Assembly: GCA_914767715.1 (NCBI GenBank) | Contig: OU612075.1 | Span: 6,822,001 to 6,886,000 of the forward strand | Source of the DNA: Membranipora membranacea | Lineage: Eukaryota; Bryozoa; Gymnolaemata; Cheilostomatida; Membraniporidae | Reading direction: 5' to 3' | DNA: 64,000 bases | Shown: positions 36,101 to 46,920 of the stretch, piece after piece | Layout of the letters: every line of letters begins with the position of its first letter | Position numbering within the stretch: the first letter of the stretch is position 1 | Translations under genes and position numbers: made by a program | The notes under the pieces: generated by a model | What the model was told of the DNA's origin: nothing | Seen by the model: only the letters and a program-made list of their open reading frames with translations | Database searches by the model: none

Positions 36101-39100
36101 CGTCGTTAGTGGTTGAGCAGTTGGTACCACGACTGAAAATGAAATGGTTGATTATTATGACATAGATGAGCCTTATTACCCCTTATCATCACAAGGACTG
36201 ATTCCTCTACTGACCCCTCTACTGATATCAGTAGAACAGCTACCTGTGGTTGTCTCTCTGTATGACTGTGGAATAGTTGGTACAACCAGTGAAACAAAAT
36301 TATGGCAATATTTCGCATTGACCCTATGGCAAGGACTTGCAGCCAGACATCAAGTTAGGGTTATGTACTGCAAGTGCTTGCCATAGTGTCAATACTTTGC
36401 ATTGATACTATGGCAAGCACTTGCAGCCAGACATCAAATTGGAGTCATGAGCTCTTTCAGTTCCATTGCTTGGGCTGTTCATAAATTGATTCCCTAGAAT
36501 AAACAGCTTTCACAAAAACTTTATTACCGGAACATAAGCTAGAATTATAATGAAATCAAAATTATCCTTTGATAGCAAAAATTTTCTTCATGTGTTTAGT
36601 GTCAACTTTGATTGGCCGAGTGAGCAGATTTTCTTGCTTTACCACATAAAGGAAGTGTGGCACCTTAGGATTTCCAGCATCACTTCTTACTTGCAAGACA
36701 TTCTCACATTCGGGAAATACCGATTATTAGGTTTGGGTGTACCAGAGTTATCCTGTGTCATCAAGTCTGTACATAACATACCTTTCAATGGTTCCTGGTT
36801 AAGCTGGTAGAATTCTGTTACATCCACTTCAGTGACAGCCTGGTACCCCACATATATGAAATAGTCCCCTAGTTCAAGTTCTTTGTTTACTACGCCTCCA
36901 TGCATCTGACCATCACCAACAATGAATGTACTGTTAGAATCAGCAAGAGCTATTTTTGCAGTGACGTAGGTGTCTCTGCCATCTATAGTGAGGTTAGTCG
37001 TTGTTGTGGTAGATCTTTTGACTCTATCGCTATAAACCCGTTTTACCACAATCCAAAGCGTGCTGAATCTCTGATCAAACTTGTCGATTTCTGTGACTTC
37101 AGGTAGAGCGATAGTGGTATTGCTTACGTGAATTATTGTTTCCGTACTTGGAGAAGATATATTCAATAATGGATCTACAAAGAACAGAGATTGACAATTG
37201 AATACAGGCCAGAGGAGAGATAAGGTTTCCATTTTTTTAACTCAACAATTAACTGTTTGGTTAGAGCAACTCATTATATGACACGAAAAAGTAGGAAACT
37301 CTGATTGCAAACAAACTAATAGGATCAGTGTAAATTTTCAAATCAAGATAACTTTATAGTACTAAGTTGGGCTGAATAGGTATGATGTTTAACGCAAGCA
37401 ACTCACAGATAGAACACGAATAGAAAGATGAACATCGTGCAGAGGAATTCTGATATCTATCACCAATGTTTAATTATTTATGAGGATGTCATTATATATA
37501 TATCTATAAATACATAATTTAGATGCGCTTTCTAATGGTAACATGACACAATATTCTGACTCCTTGCTCTGAACTTGTCATTTAGTCAACATCTAATATT
37601 GCTCCATAGAAATAAAAAAACAGCTCGAACTGTTCCCAATCACATATCCTTCATTATCAATTAGCTGTAACTTGAGGCAAATACTTACAATGAGGTTTTG
37701 TCCAAAGATAGATAAAATTTGAACTGTGGCCGAATCCTTCATTTTTAAGTAGAGCTTTAACCTGACACTCGTACTGGACCTGAGGGAGGAGTCCATCCAC
37801 TTCAATATGAGATATCCCAGAAGTATTAGTATCAAAAGTCAGCACCTCGGCGGATGCAAAGTTAGCATCCATAATATTAAAGGTGCTGTTTTCCACCTTG
37901 CAGTCAACCTGCAATGGAATGAGAATATCAGGGCCAGCACATCAAGATGCTCTGATTATCTGAGATGTTCAATATAATTTGCAATTGTCGTCAATCTGTA
38001 TGTAAAGCATAGCCTATAACCTTTTTGTCAATGTAACATAAGACATAATCATGAATGTTTATTTAAAAATAACTGAAAAAAATATTCCTTTAACTTAAGT
38101 GTTAGTGATTGTGACTCTGTTTCACCAACCTGATATTTTAAGATTGTTGCATCATCATAGTTTTCAATAAGAGCCCACTCCAGTTTAGCTGAATCATTTC
38201 TCCGCTCCACAACTGCGAGACTTTCGGGAGCTTCAGGGACTGGAAATAAATGTCGTAAAAATGAACCACAATCTTAATCACAAAACAATTTGATCATTTT
38301 TGAGATTGAAAAATGGATTACAATGAGTGCTGAAAGACCTCTGAACAACATGTTTAGTATTAGATACATCACAAATACAGTGTTGTAGATTTAAATTAGT
38401 TGTATTGTATTAGTGTAATTGTTCAATAATAATGCTTTGAAAATGATCTCCATCCTTGCCTTCCAATGTTTTATACAGTTTAGACCAGACTAGCTGCTGA
38501 TATCCACCAACGAGATTTGCAGAGACTGTGATCATGAACTCGGCACCCTGATTGCTATAAAAGCTCCATTCTCCAGAATTAGTTTGGTTATTCAGTGTGC
38601 CAGACTGATAAGTTATTTTCACTGTTTGGACACAATCATCACCCTGTAAATGTTCAATAGGGTCAGTAGTCAGAGCCCCTCAGACTCTTGCCCATCGTCC
38701 GACGGTATTATTATTTACCATGGCAGTAGGCAGAGAATATACTATCATACATAGTATTCTTCATGGTTTATCCAACAGAAATTCCCAATTTAATAAAAAA
38801 TAAGGACGTATTACAACAGTGTTTATACTTTTGACCGGCGAGTAGAGTATTTTTGAGCCTTTTGTATCAGATTATGGAAGGGTTTAGTTTGTATTATCGA
38901 TTTATGACTGAGACTCATTGGCTGAGTTCAAACAATTGATGTTAGACAAGATAATATTTCCAAAATTAAGTTCCAGGCATGGACTTATGAGCCGACCACT
39001 TGGGTTGCTGTGTACTGATATGTGTTGCATATCAAAGTTGTTGAGGTGTCTTAGGTGCCTTTTGCACCAAGAGGTCTATTCACAACAGCGTGCCATTGGT

Positions 39101-42100
39101 CATTTGAATTTAGTATAGACTGTAAAACTGAAAATGCGTCAAGACATCAGAAAAAAATCTATGTATTTCGTACTAAATGGCTGACCAGAAACCTACTGGG
39201 TGACTTACCAGAAAAGAGGTCCTAAGGACTACAGTCCGCTGTACTCCAGGACTGAGCATACCTGACTCCTCGATTGTCATTTGGCTATCAGTCAGCATAG
39301 TGCGCCCTGTTATTGAGATAAATAAACAGTGAACACTGATTGATTTGTATAGCTTGACAATTTAACTAAAACTGAAATTAATTTTGGTATTCAATTCATT
39401 GCTGTCAAAAGATAGGTTTTTCACAGAATATGACTATCAATGTGGATCCATTGTATACTGCTAAAAATCTATCATGTTTACAGTATCTGAACAAAAGTCA
39501 CATCTCGCTTTGACTAGACTTACCATTAGGATCCTAAATTAAAAAAATTTGCGTTGCATATGCAAATTATAACATTTAAAAAATATTATTTACTCATGTT
39601 TCAATACCATCTCTTTGCCAACCATTTCACTCACCACTGCTCCCACTTACTTGCACAAAACTGCTGAGAATCTGTGTATTTCTCATCGAAGACCTCCTGT
39701 CCATTGAAGTTTCTCACCACCCGTATTCTGGCATAATATGGCTGAGTAAAGTCTGGCACAGTGAGAACGGCAGACCTCTCAGTCTCTGGGCGGATAGATT
39801 GACTGCTGAAACATGTTATCTCTGAGTTGAAGTCACTACTTGTAGGGCATGTTATCTTGAAGCCTCCTCCTGTTATAGTCTGATTGTCCAGCTCTCTAGA
39901 CATGTAGCCTATTGGATCACCCCACAAGAGCTGAACATCATTTTCTGCCATACTAGATATGTTCGCAGTGATTCCAGTCACAACTAAATACTCTGCAAAA
40001 CAATTTATTTTCATCAGCATTTGAAGGAGTGCTCATAAAGTTGGAATCAATGTTATGATTTCCTGGTCAATCCAGTTTTCTGACAATTGCCAACACTTTA
40101 GTCTGTACAGCTGAAGGTTGCAGTGTTCCGTCATATATATTGACATTGACTAGTACCAGATAGGTTCGGCATTATCAACATTATTATATGACTGGTACTA
40201 CTGACTCTTTGCCTAAATTTACACAATCGATATTACACCAATTTATGTTTTTCCCTAAATAATATTATGTAGCATGTTTGATGAACAAGAAGTTGAAGAT
40301 AAAATTCGTTGTGAAGAGTCTAAAGTACAGTGCTAACAGAGGTATGACTGGAGCCTCGATTGACCGGGACAGTAATAAAATACTAATGATTTAACAAAAG
40401 GCACAGCTGATTATTTTTTCCCACTTGTCATGTACAATGTCAACAATGGATGGTACTACTCCTTGAATTGATGTTACCTACCACCTACTTACCAGCCACA
40501 AACGGACGAATAGAAACATTTCTTCCTTCTGTATTTGCTACTTGCAGAGTGCCGTTTATGTTAATGTTTGATACATCACTATAACTGCCATAGTATGCCT
40601 CAGCTCCCCTTGAAGAGAATGTCACCAGATTTCCAGCACAATTACTGTTATTCACAAAGATAGATGGTGAATCTCCTTGTTTTACCTTCACAAACTTATC
40701 TGTTATGAAATGGAAATTGACAGTACCAAGTCCTTGATCATTGTTTAGCAATGTGTAATCAATGAGTTCAAAACCACTACTGAAACCTCTACGCCTCCAT
40801 ACAGCTCCATAGGTTGAACATGGTATGCCTGATGACCGAGTGAAATACTGCCAAGCAACTAGATATCCATCTGCCTCGATAGGGTTCCTATGCATGATCA
40901 CATAGTCATAACCACGGTCTCCTCTCTGACTGACTGTCAAACCCATGGCACCGGGAGCTTCATCTAACAACAAGAGAAGGTATTAATCTTAAAATATCCA
41001 AGTCATGGATTCCTATATCAAAACTGTGAACAAAAATTTGGCAATCAAGTTTATACAGGGGGCTAAGGGGATAAATGGGCAATGCGTCTTCAACTTTCTA
41101 TCAATATCATTTTCCTGCAGGCAAGATGTATGTGCAAATGTTATTGTGACAAGTGATCACTGCTTACTACAGTCACTGTTGTTATATACCTCATTTTACA
41201 AAATCTGTGTCAAAGGGGGGGGGGGGAGAAGAAGCAGAAGACAACAGTCCTCTTTTATGGTTATTTCATGTTAGTGATCATCTAGAATCCGAAGATTTTA
41301 GTGTAATTAAGTATGCTGATGATACTAGCTTTTACCAATCTTTTGACAAACGTGGTGGCTCATTAGCCCAAGCTATTAATGGCACACAAGAATGGGGGCT
41401 TAACAACCTTATGCTTTTAAATTCTAAGAAAACAACTTTTATTATTTTTTTGTTAAACTACAAACACACATAATATGATCAGCCTGTTATACTAGACAAT
41501 AATGTCAATATTGTGCCATCATCATCAATAAAGTTTTTAGGTGTCACACTGAATGACCACCTTACTTTTAGTTCTCATGTTGATAATATTGTATCATCGT
41601 GCAATTCAAAATTATTTTTACTGCTGCAGCTAAAGAAATCTGGAATGAATTCTGATGGTCTTAAATGTTATTTACACAGCAAATATTAGATCTGTGATAA
41701 ACTATGCCTCACCTGCTTGGTTTTCAATTTTATTCGACACTGATAAGACCAGGCTAGGAAAGTTTCAAAGGTCAGCAACCAGAATGATTTTACCTGATCT
41801 TAGTTACGATGAGCGCCTGGAAGTTTTAAATCTAACCACTTCATCTGATATCAGTGCCAAACATTTTATGAAAAATGGCCAATGATCCAATGCATCCTCT
41901 TTTTAACTGTATAAAACGAATTACTGAATAGAATACTAGAATATCCTCTCGTAAGCCTACAATTTTTACACCAAACCTGTGCAGAACTGTAAAATGCGCC
42001 AAATCCCTTTTTCGATTTTTTATGAAGTATTTTTATAACCTCTCTCTGATCTTTTTTTTCTATGCTATATCTTTTTTAGTAGTTTCTACATGATTCTAAC

Positions 42101-44253
42101 ATTGTGCGCACTCGTTTTTATCAATATTTGATACTGAATGCTTAAATAAACTAAACTAAACAAACAGTTGATATAAGATTTATAAGTCCTATCAATAATT
42201 TTCAAAAAGACTAGAGTATATCATTTTCTTCTCCATCAGAAAGAAACTCCAGTCGAGGGTACTTCCTAACCCCGAGCACAAAATAAGTTTGATATCTTAC
42301 CAAGGTACCAGTGAGGTCGGTTGAAATACTGCCACTGACTGTTGCTTTTACTTTGTATGCCGTCATCATCAGACCGCTTGTCCACGAGTTCACACTTCTT
42401 TTTGCTGTTTGAATTAGACTTGATAATTGACCTACAGTCTGTACCTCCAACATGATCCACACATCTTCTCATACAACTTCTGAGATTATCAGTAGGGCCA
42501 TTGTTAATCTTGAAAACTCCATCGTTGAGATACTTGCCTTTCTCACCAGTCCATGGCTGCCAGAAACCTGAAAAATGGAAATATCTTTCATGCCGCAAAC
42601 TGTAATTCTTTTACTGTTACTTGATATTTTTGTTGTTATTTATTTTCAATTTTCAAACTTTATCGAGACAATATAAATATGTATAGATATATACATAAAT
42701 ATTCTATTGTATTTTCTGAGTTATTTTGCTGGCAACGCAGGTAATCCAATTGGGGCCAACCAAGAATTGTCTGCGAAAGAGATATTCAAAAGTGAACAAG
42801 GTCTGGTTAATAAAATTGAAAGGGCAGTTCATTACTTTTTCTTTTTCCATCTAGAAGCTTGAAAATGTTTAAAAGTTGGTTTTTGGATCCTGTTTATCCC
42901 TGCATTTGAAGTACTCTATGAGAAAATTGAAAACCAACAAACTATTTTACAAAATGAATGATGCAAACCAAACTGATTGAGTGACCAGTTGCTAACTACC
43001 ACTATATTATAACTTTAACTTGTGTCTATATATTTTGGGTTTTTGAGCCTGAATATATATTTATGAATAGAAAAACCTACCTGCACAGATAGGTCTGAGT
43101 GAGTACTGGTAGGCAGCAGCACCCAGAGGTACAGCTGTTTGATTGTTCTCCTCCAGCAGCTCACACCTCATATCAGACTGTCCGTAATTTACAGCAGCAC
43201 AGATGAAGGTGCTCTCCTCAACACATTTCCTCTGACATTCAGCCAGACCCTCCCGATCAGCAAGAGTCACAACTTTAGGATCACCAGATATGTATGGGAC
43301 TAGTTTCTTTTCTGCTTCAGTAATCCAGTCACAAGAGAGAGCTGTAACAGAAACAGAGCGTGATAAAAAAAATTTTGTACATGTGACAGTGGGTACGGAG
43401 CGAGATACAACTAAAAAGAATTATAAAAAATATCCTTACACTCACCCAATATTTAATGTCAATGAGTAAAACTAACGAACTGTAATTATTATAACTTACT
43501 ATGAATACTGATGATGTAATAAATTGTAATAAATGCCCTATTATGAAGAGTTACTTGCTCCTTTTGCTGGAGATAATAACTCCTTTAAACATTGACATTT
43601 TTGGCACTAAAGGGATGACTGAAACAATGTTAGCGATAATTAATTAATGATGAATGAAATCAACTGATATGAGGAGAAGCATAGGGGGTGTCAGAAATCA
43701 AGTAACTAAAGTAAAATATCGACAAAAACTGAACCCATCGTCACACCCGACGCTGCACTCGTAATCTACAACATTTTGAGCTGCTGCCCACATGCACCAC
43801 CCTGACCAACGAATTATGTCTGATCGCTTGTCCCGCTCTTAAAATACACCTGTTGTATATGTTGATAGTAAGATTCTTCATTGTTCATTATTCTGTCAGA
43901 TGCACGGCACCAAACCTCTATACCATATAGAAGGGATGGGAAGCAAAAAGGGAAACTACCTTCCATTTAATTTCCCAATTTAAGTAGGGGCTTGCTGAAC
44001 TTTTACCACAGGGACCTGATTTTTTTATGTTTTGTCTTTGACCAGCGCCAGTTTTTACACCGAATTTCACGGCTTGTATGTCAGTGGTAGTATTATATCC
44101 ATCCATCAGACCTAAAAATCTCTCTCACTCTTTGATTATTATTATTTCTGATAAATGCGGAATTCACATCATACCTTGAGAAGAGCCAAAGTAGAATAAG
44201 GTCAGGATCACCAGCACTGGAATGAAACGGCAGCATATAGCTTCTGACATCAT
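26902..44253 (-). CDS. Gene B: complete receptor-type tyrosine phosphatase, 28 coding exons
   Basis: Exons in transcript order: 44253-44175, 43341-43081, 42567-42301, 40963-40493, 39992-39651, 39306-39209, 38643-38460, 38239-38130, 37908-37689, 37174-36782, 36132-35961, 35270-35257 (predicted micro-exon), 34499-34249, 33630-33546, 33390-33317, 33030-32994, 32806-32709, 32395-32267, 31976-31834, 31450-31300, 30772-30668, 30164-30023, 29589-29519, 28976-28854, 28532-28380, 27979-27846, 27423-27288, 26982-26902. They sum to 4524 nt: 1507 residues and a TGA stop. Order: signal peptide, PAN (27-113), PAN (114-202), unknown domain (203-359), FN3-like modules (360-677), membrane-proximal module with furin site (678-808), TM (about 835-861), D1 (about 871-1228), D2 (about 1229-1507). 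Catalytic Cys is about 1142. All borders are GT-AG except the exon 7 donor, which is GC. A second terminal exon lies downstream. Confidence 0.92.
28081..28113. repeat. TA dinucleotide repeat
   Basis: Uninterrupted run of about 15 TA units, in gene B intron 25. Confidence 0.9.
30668..34499 (-). CDS. Gene B exons 13-21: phosphatase domain D1 (catalytic)
   Basis: Complete PTP domain: NVDKNRFKNI, DSDYVNANYIKDYNGKERF, FIASQGPNKT, YWPEDTGKLTIGNF, FTQWPDHGVP (Asp about 1111), VIVHCSAGVGRTGTF (Cys about 1142, Arg about 1148) and LQRTQMVQTA. All catalytic positions are intact, so activity is expected. Exon 13 carries a cytoplasmic segment with Pro-rich TAPPVPTRRQ and an acidic DEERDTYQNMG that could hold a phosphotyrosine site. 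Confidence 0.93.
35257..35270 (-). CDS. Gene B exon 12: predicted 14-nt micro-exon
   Basis: Exon 11 ends in phase 2 and exon 13 must be entered in phase 1, so a direct join gives an in-frame stop. A 14-nt block here with AG before it and GTAAGT after it restores the frame, adding Ser-Lys-Arg-Gln after the stop-transfer segment. A branch-point-like TATTAAT lies about 27 nt upstream. The block is conserved in gene C. A longer 55-nt alternative (35257-35311) has the wrong phase. Confidence 0.55.
35961..36132 (-). CDS. Gene B exon 11: stalk and transmembrane helix
   Basis: A Thr/Pro-rich stalk (PTAQPLTTP) leads into a helix beginning at SVAIIGGVAGSVAAAIAAV and ending VVIFVVIFL before RRRQ, a stop-transfer signal. 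The exon ends in phase 2. Predicted TM at residues 835-861. Confidence 0.88.
36368..36426. repeat. 26-bp-arm hairpin in gene B intron 10
   Basis: CTGCAAGTGCTTGCCATAGT and its reverse complement flank a short loop, with one mismatch. A third partial copy (CTATGGCAAGGACTTGCAG) lies about 60 bp to the left. Confidence 0.8.
36782..37174 (-). CDS. Gene B exon 10: membrane-proximal module with furin-type site
   Basis: The stretch STFIVGDGQMHGGVVNKELE followed by LGDYFIYVGY matches the membrane-proximal region common in RPTPs. Residues about 728-731 are RVKR followed by Ser, a furin-type site. Phase 1-1 exon of 131 codons. Confidence 0.82.
37689..39992 (-). CDS. Gene B exons 5-9: FN3-like modules
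   Basis: Exon 5 (39992-39651): FN3-like, with VQLLWGDPIGYMSR and YARIRVVRNFNGQ. Exons 6-7 (39306-39209, 38643-38460): a second beta-rich unit with FMITVSANLVGGYQQLVW. Exons 8-9 (38239-38130, 37908-37689): clear FN3 with VPEAPESLAVVERRNDSAKL, then LEW and LLPQVQYECQVKALL. Exon 7 ends at a GC donor (38458-38459 on the + strand). Confidence 0.77.
38458..38459 (-). other. GC splice donor of gene B intron 7
   Basis: Exon 7 ends AAG and the intron starts GCAAGG, matching the minor GC-AG donor class. Gene A has GTAAGT at the same codon. No usable GT lies near, and reading on gives a stop 12 codons into the intron. Gene C has the same GC (58242-58243), so the change predates the B/C split. Confidence 0.7.
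40493..40963 (-). CDS. Gene B exon 4: unrecognised extracellular domain (about 157 residues)
   Basis: A single phase 1-1 exon. Conserved marks are EADGYLVAWQYF, CSTYGAVWRRR, NFHFITDKFVKVKQGDSPSI, a Cys followed by NLVTF, YYGSYS and RPFVAG. No family is recognised. Compared with gene C it shows about 17 residue changes plus one codon gained in C, mostly in the segments after AVWRRR and between PSIFV and YYGSY. Confidence 0.72.
41216..42167 (+). pseudogene. 5'-truncated non-LTR retrotransposon fragment in gene B intron 3
   Basis: The + strand encodes reverse-transcriptase remains: KYADDTSFYQSF (YADD catalytic motif, 41312-41323), LAQAINGTQEWGL, IKFLGVTLNDHLTF, and after a frame break INYASPAWFSILF and LGKFQRSATRMI. 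These are typical of jockey/CR1-like ORF2. Stops and a frameshift break it. The 3' end has an AAACTAAACTAAAC tail. A G tract marks the left side, where homology fades. Confidence 0.85.
42301..43341 (-). CDS. Gene B exons 2-3: two PAN/apple-type domains
   Basis: Exon 2 (43341-43081) encodes CDWITEAEKKLVPY...LAECQRKC...FICAAVNY...MRCELLEENN...YSLRPIC. Exon 3 (42567-42301) encodes GFWQPWTGEKGKY...LRSCMRRC...CRSIIKS...CELVDK...YFNRPHWYLG. Both are phase 1-1. The paired, regularly spaced cysteines fit PAN/apple disulphides. Confidence 0.77.
44175..44253 (-). CDS. Gene B exon 1: start and signal peptide
   Basis: Two consecutive ATG codons (44253-44248), then SEAICCRF and a hydrophobic core (IPVLVILTLFYFG), then SSQ/A before the first PAN cysteine. 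The donor is GTATGA in phase 1. Length and position match gene A exon 1. Confidence 0.82.
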
Positions 44254-46920
44254 TAATAATTACTCCTGTCAGCAGGTTTGACATATATTTCAACCTAAAA
44301 CAACAGAAACCAACGTTTAGCGTCTAAGATCAGAATCTGTCATCCCTCAATTTCGGCTTTAAAATCAAGCACACCAAATTGAATTGAACTAGAAATGCTC
44401 TATATCTACATCTAATCTAAAACGATCTAGTGATAAAGGCTACACTTATTCGGGCTGAGTTGGTGTGCAAGCAAACTTCCTATAGTAGATAGTAGAGACT
44501 GGATTTGTTTGGTCAAAGAAAGCTGATAAGGCTATCTCAGAGATAGAGTTCAATGAGGTCACACCTATTTGGAGTGGTTGCAAACTTCCTCATCCACTTA
44601 TAAACTGCCCACAGTACGGCTGCTCAAAAGCATTAGGAAATAACTCAGAAAGGGTAACTCCAAACAAATTGAACTGAGCAACAGCAGCATGATCATGATT
44701 TGAATGCGCTTACTTTCTCAATGAATCATATTAATGCTCTGCAAGATTTCCTATAAGTAAGATTTAGCTGCCACCCAGAACTTCATTCTGCCTAGATTCA
44801 CCCAGTTTAAAGGCTGTATTATTTCAATTTAAAAGGGTCTGGACTGGGGGAGGGTATTTTTTATGATGATTTAAGGATCGTCTGGGTCACAGATAAGCTT
44901 TGATTTGGTAGGCTTTGAAGTGGTGGTTGCATCAGGACTGACAAAATTCCAAACAAAGATGGCTTTTTTCAAAAGCTACGCAACCCTTAATTGCCAGTCC
45001 CCCAAAAGTAATAAGGGATTAGTTTCAAGATTGAATGCTTATCAATACAGTAAGGCCCACTTCCTGGTTGTATTCATAAATAAAGTATGAATAAATCTGG
45101 ATCAGGAAGTTAAACACTTGAGATTGAAAGGCTAGTCTCCCCTAGAACAACCTTGTACCCTCTGGTAATAGAGTGGTACTGCAAAAGCCGAATAGATGTG
45201 GGCGTTGCCCCTTGATACACTCGATGCCTGTTTCGCATTGCTGCCAAAGTGACCACAAGGTTCATGCATGATGGAATAAAAGTCACCATTGCGTCATGTC
45301 TGCTGCTAATGCAACTTCAGCTTGACATATGCATGGTGAATGAATTTGATTTGGGCTGTTGTGATGGATATGCTTGGGCTCTCGAAAAAGACGGAGGAGG
45401 GGAATAGATCTAGTTCATCAAATTCATGTCTCACCCAAAAACAAGTTCGTTCGCTCTGGTGCGGGAGGGATATTCTCGAAATCATCTAACAAAGTGGTGC
45501 CACAATACCTTGCAGCCTTTTCAACATCACTCCAGGAGGAACAAATATACTCTTCGGCGCAATATGATTCAATACACTAGGCGCTGAGTGAGATCATTTC
45601 CAAAGTTTCATTATAAGAGCACAGTCAACAATAAGGAGCATGAATTTGTGTCTCACTTGTGAGTCTCAAGTAAATATTGACAATAGGACATTATTAGAAG
45701 TACGCACCTGAGCAATGATTGTTGACCTTTAAGTCAGGGTTTGGGTTTCACTAGACCCCCACAAGTGATGTCACATTAGTCATCTGTTGTAGAAAAACTG
45801 CAGCTTAGCTTTCAGCTAAGGCTTTGCGAAGTGAAACGCTTAAATGCTGACAAACATTTACCTAATGGCTTAAGGCTTTTTTGTTAGCTTTCTTAACTTC
45901 CTTGTCGATAATAGTTTCAGATTTGTGCTGATAGTAGTAGTTCTGTGTTTGATCATTGTTACCATTGTCCGTATCTAAACAAGCGTATGTTGTAAGGTGT
46001 TGACTCAGACAATTAACTCAATTATATTATTAATTGCGTCGTACAAAAAACTTATTGGTGACCGCACTCTATTGAAAAGTTTTGTAAAAAGCACTGTCAC
46101 TGGGAGTAACAAAATATAGTATGCTTGAGTATAACTATGGAGAAACTTTATTGCTTGCACAAACATCACAGGCTCTTACTCGACTTGATGAATGTGTCCA
46201 AGAATGAGAGCAACTTCCAAAAAACTGGTGAGCTTCGTTTACTCTTGAGAGCATATAATGTAATAATCATGATTGACAGTTCAATAATCAAATTCTAATA
46301 CTAAAAGGTTATATTACTGTAGGCTATGCAGTGCTAGCGTTAGAAGCTCAAGACAAGGAAGGAATTTAAAATAAATTAAAATAATTAATATAATCTATAA
46401 AAAAATAATTAAAGATTAAAATAATCTATCTTCCCTCTTCAGATCGGAAAACATAATGGCATTTTGTTCCTCACTGAGGATGCACACCTGCTGGTGAAAT
46501 TTCAAAAAATAAATCATTCATAGAATTATATTTCGTTATTATGGAAAGACCGTATTGGCCAAATATTTAATGTAAGATTTCCCAGAGAGTGATAGCCATA
46601 AAAATGCACAATAATTTCAAGGATTTCAACCTACTTTTGTTGGCATTATTCAATCACAGTTGTTGTAAGGTGATGATGATGTATTTTTGCAAAGAGGCAG
46701 GGTGCCATTGAACTGTATATTATTTTTGTACGTTACCATGACTTGGATTCTGACACTGCCTCCAAATTAGGTAAATATACCCTGCCATCTCAAGGGCCGG
46801 TTCATCACATCCATATGATGTGACTCTGGGAATATTGCAAAATCATACACGCTACACACTAAGGCTTATTTCAGTGTAAAGACATATTACTCATTCCATT
46901 CAGTTCACAGTTTCCCATAA
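44254..46920. other. Spacer between genes B and C
   Basis: Holds the presumed promoter of gene B and the 3' UTR of gene C. A minus-strand AATAAA lies near 46147-46152, far from the gene C stop. No coding pattern was recognised; short open frames lack conserved motifs. Confidence 0.5.

Noticed and set aside
45374-45580. Small basic open frame in the B/C spacer
   Set aside because: 68 codons, low complexity start (RKRRRR), no homologue in the A/B spacer and no splice context.
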